Shown here: positions 22,396 through 34,423 of the stretch, piece by piece
How the letters are laid out: each line of letters begins with the position of its first letter
Numbering within the stretch: the stretch's first letter is position 1
Assembly (NCBI GenBank): GCA_026874595.1
Contig: CM049317.1
Coordinates: 38,397,901-38,461,900 of the forward strand
From: Sipunculus nudus
Lineage: Eukaryota; Annelida; Sipuncula; Golfingiida; Sipunculidae
DNA length: 64,000 bases
Reading direction: 5' to 3'
Position numbers and translations under genes: made by a program
The notes under the pieces: model-generated
The model's database searches: none
Told to the model about the DNA's origin: nothing
Seen by the model: only the letters and a program-made list of their open reading frames with translations

Positions 22396-24905
22396 CTGTC
22401 ATAAATACAAGAAAGGATCAGGCACACCTGTCATAAATATAACATAGAATAGCATGCCTGTCATATTTGCAAGATAGGGCCAGACACACCTGTCATTAAT
22501 ACAATATAGGCTCAAGCATACCTGTCATATTTACAAGACAGGGTCAGGCACACCTGTCATTAATACAACATACGATCAAGCATACCTGTCATATTTACAA
22601 GACAGGGCCAGGCACACCTGTCATTAATACAACATAGGAACAAGCATACCTGTCATATTTACAAGACAGGGTCAGGCACACCTGTCATTAATACAACATA
22701 TGATCAAGCATACCTGTCATATTTACAAGACAGGGCCAGGCACACCGGTCATAAATGCAACATAGTATCAAGCATACCTGTCATGGATACAAGATACAGG
22801 ATCAGGTACACCTGTCATAAATACAAGACACGATCAGGCACACCTGCCATGTATACAAGACAGGATCAGGCACACCTGCCATATAAACAAGACAGCAATA
22901 GGCACACCTGTCTTATATACAAGACAGGGTCAGGCACACTAGTCATATATACAAGACAGGGTCAGGCACACCTGTCATATATACAAGACAGCAATAGGCA
23001 CACCTGTCATATATACAAGACAGGGCCAGGCACAGCTGCCATATATACAAGACAGGATCAGGCACACCTGTCATATATACATGACAGGATCAGGCACACC
23101 TGTCATATATACAAGACAGCAGTAGGCACACCTGTCATATATACAAGAAAGGGTCAGGCACACCTGTCATATATGCAAGACAGGGTCAGGCACACCTGTC
23201 ATATATACAAGACCGGATCAGGCACACCTGTCATATATGAAAGACGGCAATAGGCACACCTGTCATATATACAAGGCAGCATCAGACACACGTGTCATAT
23301 ACACAAGACCGAATCAGACACACCTGTCATATATACAATACAGCAATAGGCACACCTGCCATATATACAAGACTGGGTCAGGCACACCTGTCATATATAA
23401 AGACAGGATCAGGCATACATGTCATATATACAAGACAGCAATAGGCAAACCTGTCATATATACAAGACAGGGTCAGGCACACCTGCCATATATACAAGAC
23501 AGGGTCAGGCACACCTGTCATATATACAAGACAGCAATAGGCACACTTGCCATATATACAAGACAGCAGTAGGCACACCTGTCATATATACAAGACAGGG
23601 TCAGGCACACCTGTCATATGTACAAGACCGGATCAGGCACACCTGTCATATATGAAAGACGGCAATAGGCACACCTGTCATATATACAAGACAGCATCAG
23701 ACACACCTGTCATATATACAAGACCGAATCAGACACACCTGTCATATATACAAGACAGGAATAGGCACACCTGTCATATATACATGACAGGGTCAGGCAC
23801 ACCTGTCATATATAAAGACAGGATCAGACACACCTGTCATATATACAAGACAGCAATAGGCACACCTGTCATATATACAAGACAGGGTCAGGCACACCTG
23901 TCATATATACAAGACCGGATCAGGCACACCTGTCATATATGAAAGACTGCAATAGGCACACCTTTCATATATACAAGACAGCATCAGACACACCTGTCAT
24001 ATATACAAGACCGAATCAGACACACCTGTCATATATACAAGACAGGAATAGGCACACCTGTCATATATACAAGACAGGGTCAGGCACACCTGTCATTTAT
24101 AAAGACAGGATCACACACACCTGTCATATATGCAAGACAGCAATAGGCACACCTGTCATATATACAAGACAGGGTCAGGCACACCTGTTATATATACAAG
24201 ACCGGATCAGGCACACCTGCCATATATACAAGACAGCAATAGGCACACCTATCATATAAACAAGACAGGGTCAGGCACACCTGCCATATATACAAGACAG
24301 CAATAGGCACACCTGTCACATATTCAAGAAATGGTCCGGCACAACGGTCATATAGACAAGACATGATCAGACACACCTGTCATATATACAAGACAGGGTC
24401 GGGCACACCTGTCATATATACAAGACAGGATCAGACACACATGTCATATATACAAGACAACAATAGGCACACCTGTCATATATACAAGACAGGGTCAGGC
24501 ACACCTGTCATATATACAAGACAGGGTCAGGCACACCTGTCATATATGAAAGACTGCAATAGGCACACCTTTCATATATACAAGACAGGGTCAGGCACAC
24601 CTATCATTTATACAAGACAGCTATAGGCACACCTGTCATATATACAAGACAGGGTCAGGCACACCTGTCATATATACAAGACAGCAATAGGCACACCTGT
24701 CATATATACAAGACAGGGTCAGGCACACCTATCATTTATACAAGACAGCTATAGGCACACCTGTCATACATGCAAGACAGGGTCAGGCACACCTGTCGTA
24801 TATAGCAGACAGAACCAGGCACACCTGTCGTGAATACCAGACATGTTCAGACACACCTGTCATATATACCAGACAGCACAAGGCGCACCTGTCATGTATA
24901 CAAGA
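22383..24905. repeat. 32-bp minisatellite overlapping a 3' splice site, about 79 copies
   Basis: The plus-strand unit is caagacagggtcaggcacac plus ctgtcatatata, with variants acagcaatagg, accgaatcagac and acaggatcagg. The first copy spans the acceptor of coding exon 2: ggatcaggcacac is exon sequence and ctgtcataaata is intron sequence. The next copy repeats both parts exactly. Read on the gene strand, most units carry a pyrimidine-rich stretch and tatgacag/gtgtgcc. Higher-order copies, for example gaaagacggcaatagg, recur at about 23239, 23652 and 23941. Confidence 0.97.
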
Positions 24906-26467
24906 CATACTGGTAATCTGGCACTCATATAGAAAAGATGTCATTTACCCCGCCCCCTTTGTGCTTAAAAAATAATACAGTTAATGGGTAGTGGAACATA
25001 AACTGTCACATCATTATATCTATTCATAGCAAAAAAAACTTTAGATATAACTTAAAAATGTTTCTAATTAGGTTCTCTATTCATTCTTAGTAACAGTATG
25101 CGGGTTGGTCTAGTAATCAGGTCGTCAAAGGTCAAAAAGTCAGGAAACTGAACTACAAGTATCTCAGGAATAATTGCTCATATAAAGGAAATGCTCTTAG
25201 CTACACTATAAAGGCATAGCATTGCCAATGTAAATATCAATATAGATATACACAGGTGGGCAATAATGCGCTTTTCACTGCAATTAAGTAAAAATTATTA
25301 GTGGTCTTTTTATAAAAAGTAGTCCAATTTACAGAATTCCAACACTGAGGAAATGACAGTTACCCACTGTAGACATGTTTATAAATTCTTTATTGCAAGG
25401 AAATGTGTGTTTCAGTTAAATGTCTTACTATTAATTTCTTTACTAATAGATGGCACAGCCTTAATCAGCAGGACCTTATTTCCTGTTAAACTCGGGCCAA
25501 CCGAGAAAATGACGTCATCAGGGGGTAGCCGTGATTTTCGGTAGTGACAGTGGCTGCACATTTTGCTGACGTGCTAACTATGTGTGTGTGAGGGGGCGTG
25601 TGTATGTGCTTGCTAATTTATACAATTGGAGAGAGACAGTTAAGACTGAAATCGAAGAAAATTTAAAATTCTGCCGAGAATGAGTCTAGGGTTTCAATAT
25701 TCTTGTAACATACACAAAATTAGGGAGGTGCACGGTACAAATAAAAACTGAGAATATGTGAAAATTTACTGCTATTAACTTATTAATGGTTCATTTTCTT
25801 TAGTGTTTTAACTGTAATAACGCCCCGGGATAGTTTTTTTTTATATATATATAAGCTAACAAATATTTAGTGATTTGGAAATTTGTCCTAAATATTGCAT
25901 GCAAAGTCGGATTGGTGGTGGTGGTTGGGGGGGGGGGGGGAGGATGGCCTTCTGCAGCACCCCTTTTGCTACGCTCCTGATGATCATCTAAGTCCTCGGC
26001 TCCTTAAAAGCACAGTGTATGGGTAGGAGAAACATAAATTATTAATATTGTTCCAATTTTTATAAAACTTTAGATTGTCACTTAAAAGAAATGTGTTTTG
26101 GTCCTCAATCAATGATAATTTTTAATATACAAAAATATATAATAACAAGGTCCCCAAAGGTACTAATTTCACGAAACTCAGGCATAGCTTAACATTTTAC
26201 ATTTCTCAGAAATAATGGTACTGAGAATATGGAAATGCTTGAACATTATCAAGTGATGATATTAGTTTATGGTCCCCTTATCTCTACATTACCTTCCTTT
26301 TTAAGCAACATGGGGGGCTAGGCTTATGACGTCATTGTCTGTCTGCGTGACGGGTTACCCGGTTATCAGACATATTAGTAAAGTTTGTTGTGTATTTCAG
26401 CTTGATTGTCATGCACAAATGGAATTATATGTATATATATAAAGAAAATATTTAGAAGATATAGAAA
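24906..26467 (-). other. intron stretch with a diverged internal duplication
   Basis: Mostly AT-rich single-copy sequence. The segment at about 24960-25250 has a diverged second copy at about 26000-26270, sharing taatgggtag/tatgggtagg, aaaactttagat, the aggtc/caaagg stretch and cagaaataatgg-type stretches in order. A poly-G run lies at 25927-25940. The plus-strand ORF 25353-25544 is unsupported. Confidence 0.5.
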
Positions 26468-26504
26468 ATATATATGGTATCAGGCATACCAGTTATATGT
26501 GCAT

Positions 26505-28850
26505 GGCAGAATCAGGCACACAAAACAGATTGGTGGACATCTATGATACATACAATACAACATCAGTCACATAGAAACAGGCACACAATTGAGAATTATT
26601 TACATCTATGATACATACAATACAAAATCGGTCACACAGAAACAGGCACACAATAAAGAATCATTTACATCTCTGATACATACAATACAAAATCAGTCAC
26701 ATAGAATCAGGCACACAATAAAGAACCATTTACATCTCTGATACATACAATACAAAATCAGTCACATAGAATCAGGCACACAATAAAGAATCATTTACAT
26801 CTCTGATACATACAATACAAAATCAGTCACATAGAATCAGGCACACAATAAAGAATCATTTACATCTCTGATACACCCAATACAAAATCAGTCACATAGA
26901 ATCAGGCACACAATAAAGAATCATTTACATCTCTGATACATACAATACAAAATCAGTCACATAGAATCAGGCACACAATAAAGAATCATTTACATCTCTG
27001 ATACATACAATACAAAATCAGTCACATAGAATCAGGCACACAATAAAGAATCATTTACATCTCTGATACTTACAATACAAAATCAGTCACATAGAATCAG
27101 GCACACAATAAAGAATCATTTACATCTCTGATACTTACAATACAAAATCAGTCACACAGAATCAGTCACACAATAAAGAATCATTTACATCTCTGATACA
27201 TACAATACAAAATCAGTCACACAGAATCAGGTACACAATAAAGAATCATTTACATCTCTGATACTTACAATACAAAATCAGTCACATAGAATCAGGCACA
27301 CAATAAAGAATCATTTACATCTCTGTTACATACAATACAAAATCAGTCACACAGAATCAGGCACACAATAAAGAATCATTTACATCTTTGATACATACAA
27401 TACAAAATCAGTCACACAGAATCAGGCACACAATAAAGAATCATTTACATCTTTGATACATACAATACAAAATCAGTCACACAGAATCAGGCACACAATA
27501 AAGAATCATTTACATCTCTGATACTTGCAATACAAAATCAGTCACACAGAATCAGGCACACAATAAAGAATCATTTACATCTCTGATACTTACAATACAA
27601 AATCAGTCACACAGAATCAGGCACACAATAAAGAATCATTTACATCTCTGATACTTACAATACAAAATCAGTCACATAGAATCAGGCACACAATAAAGAA
27701 CCATTTACATCTTTGATACATACAATACAAAATCAGTCACACAGAATCAGGCACACAATAAAGAATCATTTACATCTTTGATACTTACAATACAAAATCA
27801 GTCACACAGAATCAGGCACACAATAAAGAATCATTTACATCTCTGATACTTACAATACAAAATCAGTCACATAGAATCAGGCACACAATAAAGAACCATT
27901 TACATCTCTGATACATACAATACAAAATCAGTCACATAGAATCAGGCACACAATAAAGAACCATTTACATCTTTGATACATACAATACAAAATCAGTCAC
28001 ACAGAATCAGGCACACAATAAAGAATCATTTACATCTCTGATACTTACAATACAAAATCAGTCAAATAGAATCAGGCACACAATAAAGAACCATTTACAT
28101 CTCTGATACATACAATACAAAATCAGTCACATAGAATCAGGCACACAATAAAGAATCATTTACATCTTTGATACATACAATACAAAATCAGTCACACAGA
28201 ATCAGGCACACAATAAAGAATCATTTACATCTTTGATACATACAATACAAAATCAGTCACACAGAATCAGGCACACAATAAAGAATCATTTACATCTCTG
28301 ATACATACAATACAAAATCAGTCACACAGAATCAGGCACACAATAAAGAATCATTTACATCTCTGATACTTACAATAAAAAATCAGTCACATAGAATCAG
28401 GCACACAATAAAGAATCATTTACATCTCTGATCTATACAATACAAAATCAGTCACATAGAAACAGGCACACAATAAAGAACCATTTACATCTCTGGTACA
28501 TACAATACAAAATCAGTCACATAGAATCAGGCACACAATTAAGAACCATTTACATCTCTGATACATACAATACAAAATCGGTCACACAGAAACAGGCACA
28601 CAATAAAGAATCATTTACATCTCTGATACATACAATACAAAATCAGTCACATAGAATCAGGCACACAATAAAGAACCATTTACATCTCTGATACATACAA
28701 TACAAAATCAGTCACATAGAATCAGGCACACAATTAAGAACCATTTACATCTCTGATACATACAATACAAAATCAGTCACATAGAATCAGGCACACAATT
28801 AAGAACCATTTACATCTCTGATACATACAATACAAAATCAGTCACATTGA
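26505..28850. repeat. 65-bp minisatellite, about 36 copies
   Basis: The unit contains aatcaggcacacaataaaga, then atcatttacatctctgatac, then atacaatacaaaatcagtca, then catag. It is highly homogeneous, with local variants atacttac, acagaatcagg and gaaccattt. Just upstream, 26468-26530 is a decayed stretch similar to the 32-bp family (atcaggcatacc, then ggcagaatcaggcacac). This suggests how the 65-bp unit arose. Confidence 0.97.
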
Positions 28851-30174
28851 ACATGATCAACATGAATGAATGAAATGCAAAATCTGCCTATAAAATTTAT
28901 TTTTTTAAACATGTACAAGTCGAATTTTACTTTCATGATGTTTGTACTGGTATGTATTGCTACATGTACTGTCACAAAATTTCCAATGATTGACAGAGAA
29001 ATAAATCCGCATTTTTTGGGGGGGGGGGGGGGGGGTGGGTTGGGGGGGGGGGAATCAATGAAGACAACTTCGTAGGCGATCAAACTAGAAAATACTGATA
29101 AAAATGTCCGTCTTACTGGTGTGGGTTCTGAGGTGAGCTCGGAACACGGAACTACACTTAGTCTGGTTTTCACACACTAAACAACACAAAGAAACCAAGA
29201 GTTCCACAGCAAAGGGACGGGTTTTTAACTTTTTCCACTATTTGCTTGTTTTGGTATAAGATTTTACAGCTATAGTTGCCGTGATGGAGGTAATAATAAA
29301 GTGGTATATAACTGCGAGGGCGTATAATGAATGTGTCCTGGTGAGTCCGTGGACTGTATCGACCATCAGTACAGATGACTGAAGGGTATTCCGTGAGACA
29401 GCGGGCAAGCGGCCCCGCCAACTTTGCGCGTGTTGCTGCGAATTCATAACCGCTGCAGACGAACTGATAAAATAGTGTTATTGATTCAAGACCGGTTTTT
29501 ATTCCACTAGCCTTATAAGAAATTACCTTAGTCTCTCCCCAACAGTAAAACAATGATCCCTCACGTCGAATGTACAACAAACAAATGCGGACACAATTGC
29601 TATATTTAGAGAAGACGCTATACTGGTATATCTATAAGAAGCAGTACGGCGTTTATGTACAATTTGAGATTTGCTTAATCGGCCGTGGAATACAACCAGG
29701 TGTTCGGGGACGGTTAAAGCTCGTCCTAATTGCTTATTGAGTGGCGTGCTATGAGACAGACACAGGGCATGTATTTTCTTACTTGTTCCAGGTCACCCTC
29801 TGACGTAATTGCGTTTCTTTCGCTTACTTTATTTTTTATCAGCCCGGCTGTTGTGGATACATAACACAGCATAACTGCTGTTCATTGTATAAAATAAAAT
29901 CTGTAACCAGGGCCTGGTCTGTGTATTTAAGAGATACGTTTTAAAGGGCAAAATGAATGTAGATAAACAAGAAATGGATAAATCTTGCAAATACGTAATA
30001 CAAAATCTTTTTGCTCCTCAATGTAAAATGACTTGCATCTTTCCTTGCCATTCCCTTATAAAATCATATGCAGGGCAATTTTTTTATACGCTTGTGTACA
30101 AACAAAACAATGGTTTAATGAGTTAGATTTATTCAGGTTTAGATTAACACAGACGTTTAAGGAGTGCCTGAATA
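28851..30174 (-). other. single-copy intron island with a G-rich tract
   Basis: About 1.3 kb between two arrays. It has a G-run pair at 29018-29052 and moderately GC-rich sequence around 29330-29460. A minus-strand ORF of 136 codons (29170-29580) crosses it. I find no family motif or membrane segment in that ORF, and the known exons join in frame without it, so I do not call it coding. Confidence 0.5.
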
Positions 30175-33100
30175 ACATCTCAATTCCTTTATCATATATA
30201 TCGTTTTGAATTATCCATTCCTTTATCATTATTCCCGTTTAAAACATCTCCATTTCTTTATCATATTTCTCGTTTTAAACATCTCAATTTCTTTATAATA
30301 TTTCTCGTTTTAAACATCTCAATTCCTTTATCATATTTCTCGTTTTAAACAACCTCAATTCGTTTATCATATTTCTCGTTTTAAACATCTCAATTCCTTT
30401 ATCATATTTCTCGTTTTAAACATCTCAATTCCTTTATCATATTTCTCGTTTTAAACATCTCCATTCCTTTATCATATTACTCGTTTTAAACATCTTAACT
30501 CTTTTATCATATTTATCGTTTTAAACATCTCAATTCCTTAATCATATTTCTCGTTTTAAACATCTCCATTCCTTTATCATATTTCTCGTTTTAAACATCT
30601 CCATTCTTTTATCGTATTTCTCGTTTTAAACATCTCCATTCTTTTATCGTATTTCTCGTTTTAAACATCTCAATTCCTTTATCATATTTCTCGTTTTAAA
30701 CATCTCAATTCCTTTATCATATTTCTCGTTTTAAACATCTCAATTCCTTTATCATATTTCTCGTTTTAAACATCTCAATTCCTTTATCATATTTCTCGTT
30801 TTAAACATCTCAATTCCTTTATCATATTACTCGTTTTAAACATCTTAACTCTTTTATCATATTTATCGTTTTAAACATCTCAATTCCTTAATCATATTTC
30901 TCGTTTTAAACATCTCAATTCCTTTATCATATTTCTCGTTTTAAACATCTCCATTCCTTTATCATATTTCTCGTTTTAAACATCTCCATTCTTTTATCGT
31001 ATTTCTCGTTTTAAACATCTCCATTCTTTTATCGTATTTCTCGTTTTAAACATCTCAATTCCTTTATCATATTCTCGTTTTAAACATCTCCATTCCTTTA
31101 TCATATTTCTCGTTTTAAACATCTCCATTCCTTTATCATATTTCTCGTTTTAAACATATCCATTCCTTTATCATATTTCTCGTTTTAAACATCTCCATTC
31201 CTTTATCATATTTCTCGTTTTAAACATCTCAATTCCTTTATCATATTTCTCGTTTTAAACATCTCCATTCCTTTATCATATTTCTCGTTTTAAACATCTC
31301 AATTCCTTTATCATATTTCTCGTTTTAAACATCTCAATTCCTTTATCATATTCTCGTTTTAAACATCTCCATTCCTTTATCATATTTCTCGTTTTAAACA
31401 TCTCCATTCCTTTATCATATTTCTCGTTTTAAACATATCCATTCCTTTATCATATTTCTCGTTTTAAACATCTCCATTCCTTTATCATATTTCTCGTTTT
31501 AAACATCTCAATTCCTTTATCATATTTCTCGTTTTAAACATCTCCATTCCTTTATCATATTTCTCGTTTTAAACATATCTATTCCTTTATCATATTTCTC
31601 GTTTTAAACATCTCCATTCCTTTATCATATTTCTCGTTTTAAACATCTCAATTCCTTTATCATATTTCTCGTTTTAAACATCTCCATTCTTTTATCATAT
31701 TTCTCGTTTTAAACATCTCCATTCCTTTATCATATTTCTCGTTTTAAACATATCCATTCCTTTATCATATTCTCGTTTTTAACATCTCCATTCCTTTATC
31801 ATATTTCTCGTTTTAAACATCTCAATTCCTTTATCATATTCTCGTTTTAAACATCTCAATTCCTTTATCATATTCTCGTTTTAAACATCTCCATTCCTTT
31901 ATCATATTTCTCGTTTTAAACATCTCCATTCCTTTATCATATTTCTCGTTTTAAACATATCCATTCCTTTATCATATTTCTCGTTTTAAACATCTCCATT
32001 CCTTTATCATATTTCTCGTTTTAAACATCTCCATTCCTTTATCATATTTCTCGTTTTAAACATCTCCATTCCTTTATCATATTTCTCGTTTTAAACATCT
32101 CAATTCCTTTATCATATTTCTCGTTTTAAACATCTCCATTCCTTTATCATATTTCTCGTTTTAAACATATCCATTCCTTTATCATATTTCTCGTTTTAAA
32201 CATCTCCATTCCTTTATCATATTTCTCGTTTTAAACATCTCAATTCCTTTATCATATTTCTCGTTTTGAACATCTCCATTCCTTTATCATATTTCTCGTT
32301 TTAAACATCTCAATTCCTTTATCATATTCTCGTTTTAAACATCTCCATTCCTTTATCATATTTCTCGTTTTAAACATCTCCATTCCTTTATCATATTTCT
32401 CGTTTTAAACATCTCAATTCCTTTATCATATTTCTCGTTTTGAACATCTCCATTCCTTTATCATATTTCTCGTTTTAAACATCTCAATTCCTTTATCATA
32501 TTCTCGTTTTAAACATCTCCATTCCTTTATCATATTTCTCGTTTTAAACATCTCCATTCCTTTATCATATTTCTCGTTTTAAACATCTCAATTCCTTTAT
32601 CATATTCTCGTTTTAAACATCTCCATTCCTTTATCATATTTCTCGTTTTAAACATCTCCATTCCTTTATCATATTTCTCGTTTTAAACATCTCCATTCCT
32701 TTATCATATTTCTCGTTTTAAACATCTCCATTCCTTTATCATATTTCTCGTTTTAAACATCTCCATTCCTTTATCATATTTCTCGTTTTAAACATCTCAA
32801 TTCCTTTATCATATTTCTCGTTTTAAACATCTCCATTCCTTTATCATATTTCTCGTTTTAAACATATCCATTCCTTTATCATATTTCTCGTTTTAAACAT
32901 CTCCATTCCTTTATCATATTTCTCGTTTTAAACATCTCAATTCCTTTATCATATTTCTCGTTTTGAACATCTCCATTCCTTTATCATATTTCTCGTTTTA
33001 AACATCTCAATTCCTTTATCATATTCTCGTTTTAAACATCTCCATTCCTTTATCATATTTCTCGTTTTAAACATCTCCATTCCTTTATCATATTTCTCGT

Positions 33101-34320
33101 TTTAAACATCTCAATTCCTTTATCATATTTCTCGTTTTGAACATCTCCATTCCTTTATCATATTTCTCGTTTTAAACATCTCCATTCCTTTATCATATTC
33201 TCGTTTTAAACATCTCCATTCCTTTATCATATTTCTCGTTTTAAACATCTCCATTCCTTTATCATATTTCTCGTTTTAAACATCTCAATTCCTTTATCAT
33301 ATTCTCGTTTTAAACATCTCCATTCCTTTATCATATTTCTCGTTTTAAACATCTCCATTCCTTTATCATATTTCTCGTTTTAAACATCTCCATTCCTTTA
33401 TCATATTTCTCGTTTTAAACATCTCAATTCCTTTATCATATTTCTCGTTTTAAACATCTCCATTACTTTATCATATTTCTCGTTTTAAACATATCCATTC
33501 CTTTATCATATTTCTCGTTTTAAACATCTCCATTCCTTTATCATATTTCTCGTTTTAAACATCTCCATTCCTTTATCATATTTCTCGTTTTAAACATCTC
33601 AATTCCTTTATCATATTTCTCGTTTTGAACATCTCCATTCCTTTATCATATATATCGTTTTGAACATCTCCATTCCTTTATCATATTTCTCGTTTTGAAC
33701 ATCTCCATTCCTTTATCATATATATCGTTTTAAACATCTCCATTCTTTTATCGTATTTCTCGTTTTAAACATCTCAATTCCTTTATCATATTCTCGTTTT
33801 AAACATCTCCATTCCTTTATCATATTTCTCGTTTTAAACATCTCCATTCCTTTATCATATTTCTCGTTTTAAACATATCCATTCCTTTATCATATATACC
33901 GTTTTGAACATCTCCATTCCTTTATCATATATACCGTTTTGAACATCTCCATTCCTTTATCATATTTCTCGTTTTAAACATCTCCATTCCTTTATCATAT
34001 ATATCGTTTTGAACATCTCCATTCTTTTATCATATTTCTCGTTTTAAACATCTCCATTCCTTTATCATATTTCTCGTTTTAAACATCTCCATTCCTTTAT
34101 CATATTTCTCGTTTTAAACATCTCCATTCTTTTATCATATTTCTCGTTTTAAACATCTCAATTCCTTTATTATATTTCTCGTTTTAAACATCTCAATTCC
34201 TTTATTATATTTCTCGTTTTAAACATCTCAATTCCTTTATTATATTTCTCGTTTTAAACATCTCCAATCCTTTATTGTATTTCTCCTTTCAAACATTACA
34301 ATTCCTTTATTATATTTTAT
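30175..34320. repeat. 35-bp AT-rich minisatellite, about 118 copies
   Basis: The unit contains tttatcatatttctcgtttt, then aaacatctccattcc. Variants include ctcaattcc, catatcc, a one-base-shorter atattctcg, and atatatcg or ataccg forms near the right end. A block with atcttaactcttttatc is repeated at about 30485 and 30835, a 350-bp (10-unit) spacing. Both ends decay into diverged units. It lies in the 15-kb intron between coding exons 1 and 2. Confidence 0.97.
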
Positions 34321-34423
34321 TTTTTTTTACATCTAACTTCCTTTATTATTATATTTCAAATTTTAAGGAGGCATCAAAAGTGTAAATGGCGGAGAAAAAT
34401 ACTAGTATGGGACCCATATGAGG

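Noticed and set aside
22783-24626. Plus-strand ORFs up to 156 codons rich in HTCHIYKT
   Set aside because: They are repeat-encoded by the 32-bp intronic array, which is also open on the other strand.
29170-29580. 136-codon minus-strand ORF as a gene or alternative SLC3 exon
   Set aside because: No recognisable domain, no signal or membrane segment, and coding exons 1 and 2 already join in phase 0.
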